DNA of 64,000 nt from Tubulanus polymorphus (taxonomy: Eukaryota; Nemertea; Palaeonemertea; Tubulaniformes; Tubulanidae), in assembly GCF_964204645.1 (NCBI RefSeq), contig NC_134034.1, forward strand, positions 6,255,414 through 6,319,413. The letters run 5' to 3'. Positions 31,136-42,718 of the stretch are shown one piece after another. Made by a program: the position numbers and the translations under genes. Within the stretch, counting starts at the first letter, position 1, and the number at the start of each line of letters is the position of its first letter. Under the pieces are notes generated by a model. That model was given only the letters and a program-made list of their open reading frames with translations. It ran no database searches and had not been told where the DNA came from.

Positions 31136-31648
31136 ATAACACATAATCCTTTCCGTATGCTGGACTCACACTTGACATTCGGAGTAAGCGTTCGCTGTGG
31201 GGGAAAGGGATCGTTCGATGTGTCGCTTGAAGTGTTTATCGAGTTTAACGCGGCTTTAGGCCTACCGGTACTGAGCTTTACTGTCTCAAACAAACACAGT
31301 ACAATTGTTGCGTTTATTAAAGGACTCATTGGATTGAACTTCAAAACAAAATTTACGATATTTAGGTGGGTTGTTAAATTCAATAGGCCTACGACCAATC
31401 TGTCCGGATATTAGGCCTACGCATATACATAGGCCTACATAGGCTAGTAGCCTCTACTAGGTTAAGCGTTCGCTGTGGGGGAAAGGAGATCGTTCGCTGT
31501 GTCGCTTGAAGTGTTTATCGAGTTTTACGCGACCTTAAGGCTTTATTATGGTGGCTGATAAGGGCCATACGTAAAAAAAACACGTATATGCAAATGAGGG
31601 CGACATTATAACAAAACGACAAAACTAAAATAACGCGACAAAACAATA

Positions 31649-32757
31649 ATTTTGGTTCATTATTTTGGTTTTATCGCCCGCGACAATCATTATTTTGGTT
31701 TTATCGCCCGCGACAATTCATTAATTTGGTTTTGTCACCCGCGACAAATCAATATTTTGGTTTTGTCGCCCATGACAATTCAATATTTTGGTTTTATCGC
31801 CCGCGACAATTCATTATTTTGGTTTTATCGCCCGCGACAATTCATTATTTTGGTTTTATCGCCCGCGACAATTTTTTTTTGTCGCGGTTTTATCTCCCGC
31901 GACAATTCATTATTTTGGTTTTATCGCCCGCAACAATTCATTAGTTTGGTTTTGTCGCCCACGACAATTCAAGATTTTGGTTTTTCTGCCGCAACAATTA
32001 ATTTTTTGGATTTGTCGCCCGCGACAATTCAATATTTTGGTTTTATCGCCAGCGACAATTCATTATTTTGGTTTTATCGCCCGCGACAATTCATTATTTT
32101 GGTTTTATCGCCCGCGACAATTCATTAATTTGGTTTTGTCACCCGCGACAAAACAATATTTTGGTTTTGTCGCCCACGACAATTTAATATTTTGGTTTTA
32201 TCGCCCGCGACAATTCATTATTTTGGTTTTATCGCCCGCGACAATTCATTATTTTGGTTTTGTCGCACGCGACAATGGCGACAATTCAAGATTTTGGTTT
32301 TATCGCCCGCGACAATTCATTATTTTGGTTTTATCGCTTGCGACAATTTTTTTTTCTTTTTGTCGCGGTTTTATCGCCTGCGACACTTCAATATTTTGGT
32401 TTTATCGCCCGCGACAATTCATTATTTTGGTTTTACCGCCCGCGACAATTCATTAGTTTGGTTTTGTCGCCCGCGACAATTGAATATTTTCGTTTTGTCG
32501 CCCGTGACAATTCATGATTTTGGTTTTATCGCCCGCGACAATTCATTTTTTTGGTTTTATCGCCTGCGACAATTCATTATTTTGGTTTTATTGGTTTTTT
32601 GGTTTTATTCATTTTTTTGGTTTTGTCGCCCGCGACAATTCAATATTTTGGTTTTATCGCCAGCGACAATTGATTATTTTGGTTTTATCGCCCGCGACAA
32701 TTGATTATTTTGGTTTTATCGCCCGCGACAATTATTTTTTTTGGTTTTGTCGCCCAC
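31649..32757. repeat. 31-bp minisatellite, block 1
   Basis: Tandem units of TTTTGGTTTTATCGCC + CGCGACAATTCATTA, with GTC/ATC, CATTA/CAATA and CATTAGTTTGG variants. The centre TTGTCGC-CC-GCGACAA is a dyad. The unit lacks stop codons and 31 mod 3 = 1, so all three forward frames stay open with a 31-residue peptide period. Near-identical in its first part to the block at 35,880. Confidence 0.95.
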
Positions 32758-32845
32758 ATTATTAGCTTTTGAATAATTACGCCAATTAATAACGTAATAA
32801 AGACTTATGCATTCGCCTATTTTGAAGTCGATTAATCTGATATAG

Positions 32846-33268
32846 TATGGAAGCGATAAAGGGCCTCGAGTTGTCGCGTTCAAACTCGACAAGTCGCCAT
32901 ATTTATGTCGATATATCGCGATATATCGTGTCAAGTCCACATGAATATGTCTACGTATCGTGACCTTTTCACGACAAATTTCGCTTATTTGCTCATTTTC
33001 CACGGGACAAGCCGTCATTTGAAGACGTTGAAGATGTCTAAATGTAAGATGAGGACGCCAGTAATATGACGACTGAGTTTCAAGTCGTCATGAATATGTC
33101 GACTTGTCGCGAGGAAAATGGTTGAGAAAACGAAATATGTCGTCAAAACGTCATGATATATCGACATATTCATGTCGACCTGACGCGATATATCGCGGTA
33201 TGTCGACAATAATATGGCGACTTGTCGAGTTGGAACGCGTCATCTCGAGGCCCCTTATCGCTTCCGTA
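32846..33268. mobile_element. Foldback MITE with GATATAG duplication
   Basis: The left end is TATGGAAGCGATAAAGGGCC and the right end its complement ..CCCCTTATCGCTTCCGTA. Inner arms contain CAACTCGACAAGTCGCCATA and TCGATATATCGCGATATATC-like palindromes. GATATAG flanks both ends (32839-32845 and 33269-33275), a 7- or 8-bp duplication. Confidence 0.78.
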
Positions 33269-33366
33269 GATATAGTGTCGAATATTAAGGTCATTTTGGC
33301 AGATTCTTTTTCTTTTAAAGTGATATTAAAGCGATCATTCAAGTGATCCTACTTAATGAAAGATGT

Positions 33367-33521
33367 ACGGAAGCGATAAAGGGACTCGAGTTGTTGCGTT
33401 CCAACTCGACAAGTCGCCATATTTATGTCAATATATCGCATCAATTCGACATGAATATGTCGACATATCGTGACATTTTGACGACTTGAAACTCAGTCGT
33501 CATATCACTGGCGTCCTCATC
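33367..33521. mobile_element. One-ended copy of the 32846 MITE family
   Basis: It begins TACGGAAGCGATAAAGGGAC, then CAACTCGACAAGTCGCCATA, in direct orientation relative to the left arm of the neighbouring MITE. The right arm is missing. Confidence 0.7.
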
Positions 33522-33709
33522 TTTCAGCAACGCCAGTCACATTGAGTCGTACGTGTTCTACTTTCTGCGACGCGACACGACTGTCACAACCAACCGACGC
33601 GCTCTTGCGACTGGCAGAAACTAGTCGCACACAATCGTATTGCAAGCGACTTGCAATGCAACGCGAGGATCGCATCGAGTCACAAGAACAACCTACGTCT
33701 GGCTTTAAG
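33522..33709. mobile_element. Partial copy of the 61645 GC-rich MITE family
   Basis: CAGCAACGCCAGTCACA, GTTCTACTTTCTGCGACGCG and CTGGCAGAAACTAGTCGCAC match the interior of the element at 61645-61976. The left terminus is missing. Confidence 0.65.
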
Positions 33710-34190
33710 TTACTGCGGAGCACCAGAAATATCTTTTTTTTCGTTCAAAAGACCTTTCGCTTGAAAATTCTTTCGTCGGAACAAAATTTATTTCGTTTGA
33801 ACCAATAATATTCTATACAATTACACCAATTTGAAAGAATCGTTAGAACAAAGTTGAACAAACTTTTTTTTGTCCAAACGAAAGGTTTTTCGTTCGAACA
33901 ATCATTCAATTGAACAGAATCGTTTTAATTTGAAAAGAATTTTCTTGTCAGAACATTAAGTTTTTCGTTCGAACAAGTATATTGAAAAAAGTTTTTTCTC
34001 CGAACCGAAAGTATTAAGTATTTTGTTCAATCGAACAGAATTGTTTTCATTCAAACATTCGTTCGAAAAAAATTGTGTTCGCTCAACCAGATTTTTTTTC
34101 ATTTCAACAATAACATAGCTTTTTATTCGAACACATTTTTTGTCAGAATGAAGAAGATTTTCTTGTTGGAACATTAAGTTTTTTGGTCGA
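33710..34190. repeat. Module M6: TTCGTTCGAACA-rich sequence, copy 1
   Basis: A repeat rich in variants of CGTTCGAACAA and ATTGTTCGATCGAACAGAAT, starting at GAAATATCTTTTTTTTCG. It recurs at 40,496 and 61,976, always just left of the reverse-transcriptase fragment module. Confidence 0.75.
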
Positions 34191-34542
34191 ACAGCGTGTT
34201 AAGGTCGATTTGGAAATTTACTGGTATGTATTGGATTACTGTGTATGTCATTTGTCAGGATATTAAACAGAAGACAATTTAGGATACTACCTTGCGTGAC
34301 TCCACTAGTTTGACCGACTTATTCCAAGATGAGGCGTTCCGTTGATTTCAGCTACAAGTTTTCGTTCAGAGGTAACTGCTGAGCCATTTGGGCGACATAT
34401 CATTGATACTGTTTCCTAATAGCCTGTTTACAAATGGCTGATGTTGTGCCTTATCAAATGCTTCGTCAAAATCCACCGTTGAACAGGATTCTAAGACTGT
34501 GCAGAAAACCCGTTATCGCTGCTTTGCAGCTATATTTATTAT
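34191..34542 (-). pseudogene. LINE reverse transcriptase fragment, copy 1
   Basis: The minus-strand translation of this module gives a non-LTR reverse transcriptase core: DFNKAFDKAQHQPLLNRLLG-type residues, then a WLSSYLSERK-type stretch and a frameshifted SGV.QGS-type motif, clearest in the 39,213-60,260 copies. It ends before the YADD motif. No 5' part or endonuclease was seen. The right end, on the + strand, is AAACCCGTTATCGCTGCTTT then GCAGCTATATTTA. Confidence 0.6.
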
Positions 34543-35879
34543 TATTATTTTTTTCCACACATTTTTTGTCAAAAGTACATAGGCTTTTTTACATTACCGC
34601 TGTTGCCGATACAATCCGTCTGATATCATTCAGCTCAGTTCGATCTACAAATACTCCGTGCGAATTTGAAGAATCAACGTTACAAAAGCACTGTCGGGCC
34701 GTAAACATCGAAAATTGAGCCCCATTCAAAGAGCCGACATGTTTTTCTAAGTCCTCTTTCCGAAATCTACCGCACGTTTCTTGTCACATCGATTATCAAT
34801 TCAAGCAGAAATTAACAAATTTATTACCCAAAGATTGCACATTCTGTCGCGGTTTTTAAAATCTAATTTTAACAATAACCCATTTTCCTCATCAAATTAT
34901 AATACCAATACACAGGAAATTTACTACTTTAGATTTTAAAAGCACTGTCGAGCCGTAAACATCGACGAATGGACGTGTGTCACTACATCGTCGTTCCGGG
35001 GATCAGCTGCGAGTTTCTCCTCATCATGAATATCAAATCGAGTACAAATTAATTTATTACTACCAGTGATTTGGCTGCGGGTTTCAAGGAGTTAGTACAA
35101 CAATACCTATTTTTCTTTACCGAATTAACCGTGTATTTACTAAGATAAATCTTTAGTGTACCGGGGAATCGTAGGCCTAAACTAAACACGCCGAAGAGAT
35201 ATAGCGGAGAAAAGCTGTTATGTCGACGAGGTATCAAAATAAAAGAATATATTACTTTATTCGGCCGCGGGCTTCAACCTCTATATCAATACCATCAATA
35301 CTCTATATTTCCTACAGTACATACCGATCATTGACAAATGCACAAGGTATTTACTAAATACAAGTATATAACACATAATCATTTCCGTATGCTGGACTCA
35401 CACTTGACATTCGGAGTAAGCGTTCGCTGTGGGGGAAAGGGATCGTTCGATGTGTCGCTTGAAGTGTTTATCGAGTTTAACGCGGCTTTAGGCCTACCGG
35501 TACTGAGCTTTACTGTCTCAAACAAACACAGTACAATTGTTGCGTTTATTAAAGGACTCATTGGATTGAACTTCAAAACAAAATTTACGATATTTAGGTG
35601 GGTTGTTAAATTCAATAGGCCTACGACCAATCTGTCCGGATATTAGGCCTACGCATATACATAGGCCTACATAGGCTAGTAGCCTCTACTAGGTTAAGCG
35701 TTCGCTGTGAGGGAAAGGAGATCGTTCGCTGTGTCGCTTGAAGTGTTTATCGAGTTTTACGCGACCTTAAGGCTTTATTATGGTGGCTGATAAGGGCCAT
35801 ACGTAAAAAAAACACGTATATGCAAATGAGGGCGACATTATAACAAAACGACAAAACTAAAATAACGCGACAAAACAAT
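34543..35879. repeat. Module M4, copy b
   Basis: Same landmarks as copy a. It has the uninterrupted site AAGTATATAACACATAATCA (~35,363) where copy a carries the 373-bp insertion. From about 34,920 to the first minisatellite units it is almost identical to copy a, a recent duplication. Confidence 0.88.
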
Positions 35880-37737
35880 AATTTTGGTTCATTATTTTGG
35901 TTTTATCGCCCGCGACAATCATTATTTTGGTTTTATCGCCCGCGACAATTCATTAATTTGGTTTTGTCACCCGCGACAAATCAATATTTTGGTTTTGTCG
36001 CCCATGACAATTCAATATTTTGGTTTTATCGCCCGCGACAATTCATTATTTTGGTTTTATCGCCCGCGACAATTCATTATTTTGGTTTTATCGCCCGCGA
36101 TAATTCATTATTTTGGTTTTGTCGCCTGAGAAAATTCATTATTTTGGTTTTGTCGCCCGCGACAATTCAATATTTTGGTTTTATCGCCCGCGACAATTCA
36201 ATATTTTGGTTTTATCGCCCGCGATAATTCATTATTTTGGTTTTATCGCCCGCGACAATTCATTATTTTGGTTTTGTCGCCCGAGACAATTGATTATTTT
36301 AGTTTTATCGCCCGCGACAATTCATTATTTTGGTTTTATCGCCCGCGACAATTCACCATTTTGTTTTTGTCGCCTGGACAATTCACCATTTTGGTTTTGT
36401 CGCCCGCGACAATTCATTATTTTGGTTTTGTCGCCCTGACAATTCTTTTTGGGTTTTGTCGCCCGCGACAATTCATTAGTTTGGTTTTGTCGCCCGCAAC
36501 AATTCAATATTTTGGTTTTATCGCCCAGGACAATTCATTACTTTGGTTTTATCTCCAGCGACAATTCATTATTTTGGTTTTGTCGCCCGCGACAATTCTT
36601 GTTTTATGTTTTGACGCCTGCGACAATTCATTATTTTGGTTTTATACTTTGTTTTTGTCGCCCAAGACAATTTTTTTTTGGTTTTGTCGCCCGCGACAAT
36701 TCATTATTTTGGTTTTGTTGCCCGCGACAATTCATTATTTTGGTTTTGTCGCCCGCGACAATTCAATATTTTGGTTTTGTCGCCCGCGACAATTCATTAT
36801 TTTGGTTTTATCGCCCGCGACAATTCAATATTTTGGTTTTATCACCCGCGATAATTCATTATTTTGGTTTTATCGCCCGCGACAATTCATTATTTTGGTT
36901 TTGTCGCCCGAGACAATTGCTATTTTAGTTTTATCGCCCGCGACAATTCATTATTTTGGTTTTATCGCCCGCGACAATTCACCATTTTGTTTTTGTCGCC
37001 TGGACAATTCACCATTTTGGTTTTGTCGCCCGCGACAATTCATTATTTTGGTTTTGTCGCCCTGACAATTCTTTTTGGGTTTTGTCGCCCGCGACAATTC
37101 ATTAGTTTGGTTTTGTCGCCCGCAACAATTCAATATTTTGGTTTTATCGCCCAGGACAATTCATTACTTTGGTTTTATCTCCAGCGACAATTCATTATTT
37201 TGGTTTTGTCGCCCGCGACAATTCTTGTTTTTTGTTTTGACGCCTGCGACAATTCATTATTTTGGTTTTATACTTTGTTTTTGTCGCCCAAGACAATTTT
37301 TTTTTGGTTTTGTCGCCCGCGACAATTCATTATTTTGGTTTTGTTGCCCGGGACAATTCATTATTTTGGTTTTGTCGCCCGCGACAATTCAATATTTTGG
37401 TTTTATCGCCCGCGATAATTCATTATTTTGGTTTTATCGCCCGCGACAATTCAATATTTTGGTTTTATAGCCCGCGACAATTCAATATTTTGGTTTTATA
37501 GCCCGAGACAATTCATTATTTTGGTTTTATCGCCCGCGACACTTCAATATTTTTGTTTTATCACCCGCGACAATTCATTAGTTTGGTTTTATCGCCCGCG
37601 ACAATTCATTAGTTTGGTTTTATCACCCGCGACAATTCATTAGTTTGGTATTATCCCCGCGACGATTCAATATTTTGGTTATATCACCCGGGACAATTCA
37701 TTAGTTTGGTTTTGTCGCCCGTGACAATTCTTTTTCA
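35880..37737. repeat. 31-bp minisatellite, block 2, with a 626-bp internal duplication
   Basis: Same 31-bp unit. A stretch with distinctive variants (CGCCTGGACAATTCACC, CGCCCTGACAATTCTTTTTG) at ~36,340-36,800 recurs 626 bases later at ~36,966-37,420. The longest open frame is 296 codons, an artefact of the unit. Confidence 0.95.
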
Positions 37738-38971
37738 GTCCACTTGGGACTTTAGTCCCAGCGGGCTATTGTGTTCACTTTTCGTCCGTCCGTCCGTCCA
37801 TAGACGGAATCCAGTTATTTTGGGAAGTTTTGAAGACGCTTCAAGGTAATGTCTTGATATTTGGTTTAGACATGTATCTACCCTACACACATCGTCAGCC
37901 CAAAAACTGGCCCTGTCAGATTCAAGATGGCCGAGTGGCAGCCATTGTTGTTTGCCAAAATTAGCACTTTTTAAACATTTTCGAAGTTTTCATGGGGAAA
38001 TTTTGAAGACGCTTTGATCAATTACCTTGATCTTTCGTTTATATTTGAATCTACCAAAGGCCCATCAGCATAAGAAAATTGGGTCGATCTGACTCAAGAT
38101 GGCCGTCCTATGACCTTTTTAGTGCTCAAAAATATCAATTTTGGCCAGAATTCTAGGTCCTGTAGCTTCCTACTGGTTTGCCATTTCTCATTGCAACTGC
38201 TGATGGGTATTCTTTAGAGAGGGATGTTTTATACCTGGGACTGGTATTTTTGATCAGCCAATTTTGGTGTCATCAGTACTCATTCGTAGGTGGGAAAAAG
38301 TTTTTCCACATTAAATTGATACCTAAGCATATTGTGTTACTACATTCAATTGGAAAGTTGTAGCCCATAACGTGTTCTATGATTTTGGTGAGTTTCAAGG
38401 TCATTGGTTTTAGTATGTGGCCATCAGGGGGCGTTGAATAATACAATAACTTAGTATTGCTATATTATATTTGTACCAAGGCATATTTTGTTACCATGAT
38501 CAATTGCAAAGTTGTAGTTCATGACATCGTCTATGATTGTGGTGAGTTTTTAAGGACATTAGTTATTCCATATAGTCACCAGGGGGCGTTGAATAGTAGA
38601 ATGGCTTAGTATTTCCTTATTAGATTGGTACCTAGGCATATTTTGTTACTATGATCAATTGCAAAGTTGTATTTCATGACATGTACTACGATTGTGGTGA
38701 GTTTTAAGGTCATTGGGTTTTGCATATGGTCACCAGGGGCGTTGAATAGTAGAATAACTTAGTATTTCCATATTAAATTGGTAACGAGGCATATTTTGTT
38801 ATCACAATCAATTACAAAATCATAGCTGCTCACATGTTCTATGATTGTGGTGGGTTTCAAGGTCTTTGGTTTTTGTATATGGTCACTAGAGGGCGTTATG
38901 TATTGAAATTGTTAGATTGTTGAGCATTTGAAACCACTTCCCAAGTGAGCATGGTGTCCCTGGACCCCTAG
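37738..38971 (+). mobile_element. Helentron-like element inserted in the minisatellite
   Basis: It starts at GTCCACTTGGGACTTTAGTC after CTTTTTCA and ends ..TGGACCCCTAG followed by the T of a minisatellite unit. The core has four monomers with CTCF-like motifs near 38,421, 38,573, 38,727 and 38,880. Confidence 0.8.
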
Positions 38972-39212
38972 TTTGGTTTTGTCACCCGCGACAATTCATT
39001 ATTCTGGTTTTGTCGCACGCAACAATTCAATATTTTGTTTTTGTCGTCCGCGACAATTCATTATTTTGGTTTTATCGCCGCGACAATTCAATATTTTGGT
39101 TTTAACGCCCGCGACAATTCATTATTGTGGTTTTATCGCCCGCGACAATTCATTATTTTGGTTTTTTTACCCGCGACAATTCATAATTTTGGTTTTGTCC
39201 CCGTGGTTTTGT
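38972..39212. repeat. 31-bp minisatellite stub, block 3
   Basis: About eight 31-bp units of a characteristic variant series, ending at the reverse-transcriptase module. The same stub follows the Helentron-like copies at 48,512, 52,252 and 59,614. Confidence 0.92.
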
Positions 39213-39589
39213 CGGAACATTAAGTTTTTTGGTCGAACAGTGTGTTAAGGTCGTTTTGGAAATTTACTCGGTCTGGTATATTTTGGATTACTGTGTATGT
39301 CGTTTGTCAGGACATTAAACAGAAGATGACTTAGGATACTACCTTGCGTGACTCCACTAGTTAGACCGTCTCATTCCAAGATGAGGCGTCCCGTTGATTT
39401 CGGTTACAAGTTTCCGTTCAGAGATAACTGCTGAGCCATTTGGGCGACCTATCATTGATACTGTTTCCTAATAGCCTCTTTAGTAATGGCTGATGTTGAG
39501 CCTTATCAAATGCTTTGTTGAAATCCACCGTTGAACATGATTCTAAGACTGTGCAGAAAGCCCGTTATCGCTGCTTTGCAGCTATATTT
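39213..39589 (-). pseudogene. LINE reverse transcriptase fragment, copy 2
   Basis: Second copy of the minus-strand reverse-transcriptase fragment, joined on its left to TTTTGTCGGAACATTAAG and on its right to the GCTGCTTTGCAGC hairpin and ATTATT tract. In-frame stops and shifts persist; no YADD. Confidence 0.6.
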
Positions 39590-40495
39590 ATTATTTTCTT
39601 CCACACTATTTTACTAAAAGAACAAAGGCTTTGTTACCTTGCCGCTGTTGTCGATACAATCCGTCTGATATCATTCAGCTCACTTCGATCTACAAATACC
39701 CCGTGCGTATTTTGAAGAATCATCGTTACAAGAGCACTGTCGGGCCGTAAACATCGAAAATTGAGCCCTATTCAAAGAGTCGACATGTTGTTCTAAGTCC
39801 TCTTTCCGAAATCTACCGCACGTTTCTTGTCACATCAATAATCAATTCAAGCATAAATTAACAAATTTATTACCCACAGATTGCACATTCTGTCGCGGTT
39901 TTTAAAAACTAATTTCAACAATAGCCCATTTTCCTCATCAAATCGTATTACCTATATACAGGAAATTTACTACTTTAGATTTTAAAAGCACTGTCGAGCC
40001 GTTAACATCGACGAATCGACGTGTGTCACTACATCGTCGTTCCGGGGATCAGCTGCGAGTTTCTCCTCATCATGAAATTCAAATCGAGTACAAATTAATT
40101 TATTACTACCAGTGATTTGGCTGCGGGCTTCAAGCAGTTAGTTTAGCGATACCTATTTTTCTTTACCAAATTAACCGTGTATTTACTAAGATAAATCATA
40201 CGTGTACCGGGGAGTCGTAGGCCTAAACTAAACACGCCGAAGAGATATAGCGGAGAAAAGCTGTTATGTCGACGAGTTATCAAAATAAAAGAATATATTA
40301 CTTTATTCGGCCGCGGGCTTCAACCTCTATATCAATACCATCAATACTCTATATTTCCTACAGTACATACCGATCATTGTCAAATGCACAAGGTATTTAC
40401 TAAATACAAGTATATAACACACTCCTATCCGTATGCTGGACTCACACTTGACATTCGGAGTAAGCGTTCGCTGTGTCGCTTGAAGTGTTTATCGA
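39590..40495. repeat. Module M4, copy c (truncated)
   Basis: M4 landmarks up to AAGCGTTCGCTGTGTCGCTT, then a switch at GAGTTGCGGAGCCCCAG into M6 instead of the minisatellite. This copy has therefore lost its minisatellite and Helentron part. Confidence 0.82.
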
Positions 40496-41030
40496 GTTGC
40501 GGAGCCCCAGAAATATCTTTTTTTCGTTCAAAAGACCTTTTGCTTGAAAATGCTTTCGTCGGAACAAAATTGATTTCGTTCAAACCAGTAATATTCTGTT
40601 CCATTGGACCAATTTGAAAAAATCGTTAGAACAAAGTTAAACAAACTTTTTTGTCCAAACGAAAGGTTTTTCGTTCGAAACAATCGTTCGATCGAACAGA
40701 ATCGTTTTAATATGAACAGAATTTTCTTGTCAGAACATTAAGTTTTTCGTTCGAACAAGTATATTGTAAAAAGTTTTTTCTCCGAACCAAAAGTATTAAG
40801 TATTTCGTTCAATCGAACAGAATTTTTTTCATTCAAACATTCGTTCGAAAAAATTGTTTTAGCTCAACCAAATTTTTTTGCCAGGACGAAAAGTTTTTCA
40901 TTTCAACAATAACAACGCTTTCAGAATGAAGAAAAGTTTTGGTTCAAACAAAAAGCGTATTGTTCGATCAAACAGAATTGTTTTCATTTGACCAAGATTT
41001 TCTTGTCGGATCATTAAGTTTTTTGGTCGA
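40496..41030. repeat. Module M6, copy 2
   Basis: TTCGTTCGAACA-type repeat as at 33,710, somewhat longer, ending at AAGTTTTTTGGTCGAACAGC where the reverse-transcriptase module begins. Confidence 0.75.
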
Positions 41031-41511
41031 ACAGCGTGTTAAGGTCGTTTTGGAAATTTTCTCGGTCTGGTACATTTTGGATTATTGTGTATGTCATTTC
41101 TCGGGACATTAAACAGAAGACGACTTAGGATACTACCTTGCGTGACTCCACTAGTTAGACCGACTTATTCCAAGATGAGGCGCTCCGTTGATTTCGGCTA
41201 CAAGTTTTCGTTCAGAGATAATGCGGAGCCATTTCGGCAAACTATCATTGATACTGTTTCCTAATAGCCTTGTTTAGTAATGGCTGATGTTGTACCTTAT
41301 CAAATCCTTTGTCGAAATCATAAAGAGAAATTATCGCCTAACAGTCGATTTTCCAGAGTCAAATAGGACCATCTGGTCCAGTTGTCCATGGTTTAAAGTA
41401 GGTCTAATTGACTGTTTGTCGAGCTTCCTCTTATAAAACTGTGTTAACCATTGAACAGGATTCTAAGACTGTGCAGAAAACCCGTTATCGCTGCTTTGCA
41501 GCTATATTTAG
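41031..41511 (-). pseudogene. LINE reverse transcriptase fragment, copy 3 (longer form)
   Basis: Like the other copies, but with about 110 extra bases (AAAGAGAAATTATCGCCTAA ... CTTCCTCTTATAAAACTGTG) before ACCATTGAACAGGATTC. Only this copy and the one at 62,476 have this extra part, so they share an older form of the source element. Confidence 0.6.
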
Positions 41512-41650
41512 GGTTTTCTGTTATTTCACAGAAAACCCTATTGATATCCGCGTGATTATTATAAGGGTTTTCTGTTATCTCACAGAAAACCCTATTGATA
41601 GCCGCGTGATTATTATTAGGGTTTTCTGTTATTTCACAAAAAACCCTATT
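41512..41650. repeat. Three AGGGTTTTCTGT hairpin repeats
   Basis: Hairpins at about 41512-41541, 41563-41592 and 41617-41646, spaced by CGCGTGATTATT. This is the same arrangement as the left edge of the repeat complex at 28,302. Confidence 0.88.
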
Positions 41651-42718
41651 GATATCCGCGTGATTATTATTATTATTATTTTCTTCCACACTATTTTTAC
41701 CAAAAGAACATAGGCTTTGTTACCTTACCGCTGTTTCATATACAATCCATATAATATCGTTCAGCTCACTGAGATCTACAAATAGCCCGCGTGTTTTTTC
41801 ACGAATCATCGTTACAAAAGCGCTGTCGGGCCGTAAACATCGAAAATTTAGCCCCATTCAATGGGGCGACATGTTTTTCGAGTCGTCATCCCGAAATCAA
41901 CCCGCAGGCCGACTGTCACTTCGATTATCAATTCAAGTATAAATGAACTAATTTATTGCCGCATACTTCAAATTCAGTCGCGGTCTTCAAACAGTGATTT
42001 TAACAATAGCCCATTTTCCTCATCAAATCATATTACCGATACACTGGAAATTTACTACTTTAGATTTTAAAAGCACTGTCGAGCCGTAAACATCGACGAA
42101 TCGACGTGTGTTACTACATCGTCGTTCCGGGGATCAGCTGCGAGTTTTTCCTCATCATGAGAATCAAATCGAGTACAAATTAATTTATTACTACCAGTGA
42201 TTTGGATTCGGGTTTCAAGGAGTTAGTATAGCAATACCTATTTTTCTTACCGAATTAACCGTGTATTTACTAAGATAAATCTTTAGTGTACCGGGGAATC
42301 GTAGGCCTAAACTAAACACGCCGAAGAGATATAGCGGAGAAAAGCTGTTATGTCGACGAGGTATCAAAATAAAAGAATATATTACTTTATTCGGCCGCGG
42401 ACTTCAACCTCTATATCAATACCATCAATACTCTATATTTCCTACAGTACATACCGATCATTGTCAAATGCACAAGGTATTTACTAAATACAAGTATATA
42501 ACACACTCCTTTCCGTATGCTGGACTCACACTTGACATTCGGAGTAAGCGTTCGCTGTGGAGGAAAGGAGATCGTTCGCTGTGTCGCTTGAAGTGTTTAT
42601 CGAGTTTTACGCGACCTTAAGGCTTTAGTATGGTGGCTGATAAGATAAAAAAACACGAATATGCAAATGAGGGCGACATTACAACAAAACGACAAAACTA
42701 AAATAAAGCGAGAAAACA
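41651..42718. repeat. Module M4, copy d
   Basis: Landmarks as in copy a, ending with CGACAAAACTAAAATAAAGC before the minisatellite. Confidence 0.85.

Larger units (their letters stand above)
29946..31648. repeat. Repeat module M4, copy a (interrupted by a Penelope-type insertion)
   Basis: This is the reference copy of a ~1-1.7 kb module found eight times. Landmarks are TTTTCTTCCACACTATTT, GTCGGGCCGTAAACATCGAA, GAGCCGTAAACATCGACG, GGCCGCGGGCTTCAACC, TGCTGGACTCACACTTGACA and finally CGACAAAACGACAAAACT before the minisatellite. Short open frames such as 31151-31414 recur in several copies, but they are truncated or shifted in others, so I do not call a gene. A 373-bp element (30763-31135) is inserted with a 12-bp duplication. 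Confidence 0.85.

Noticed and set aside
31105-31414. Conserved ORF pair in module M4 (also at 35,379, 53,672 and 53,778)
   Set aside because: Present because the whole module is duplicated; truncated or shifted in copies c, d, e and h, and no recognisable domain.
31652-32704. Long overlapping open frames (up to 332 codons in later blocks) read as repetitive proteins
   Set aside because: They are the three forward frames of a stop-free 31-bp minisatellite; no start context, no conservation beyond the DNA repeat.
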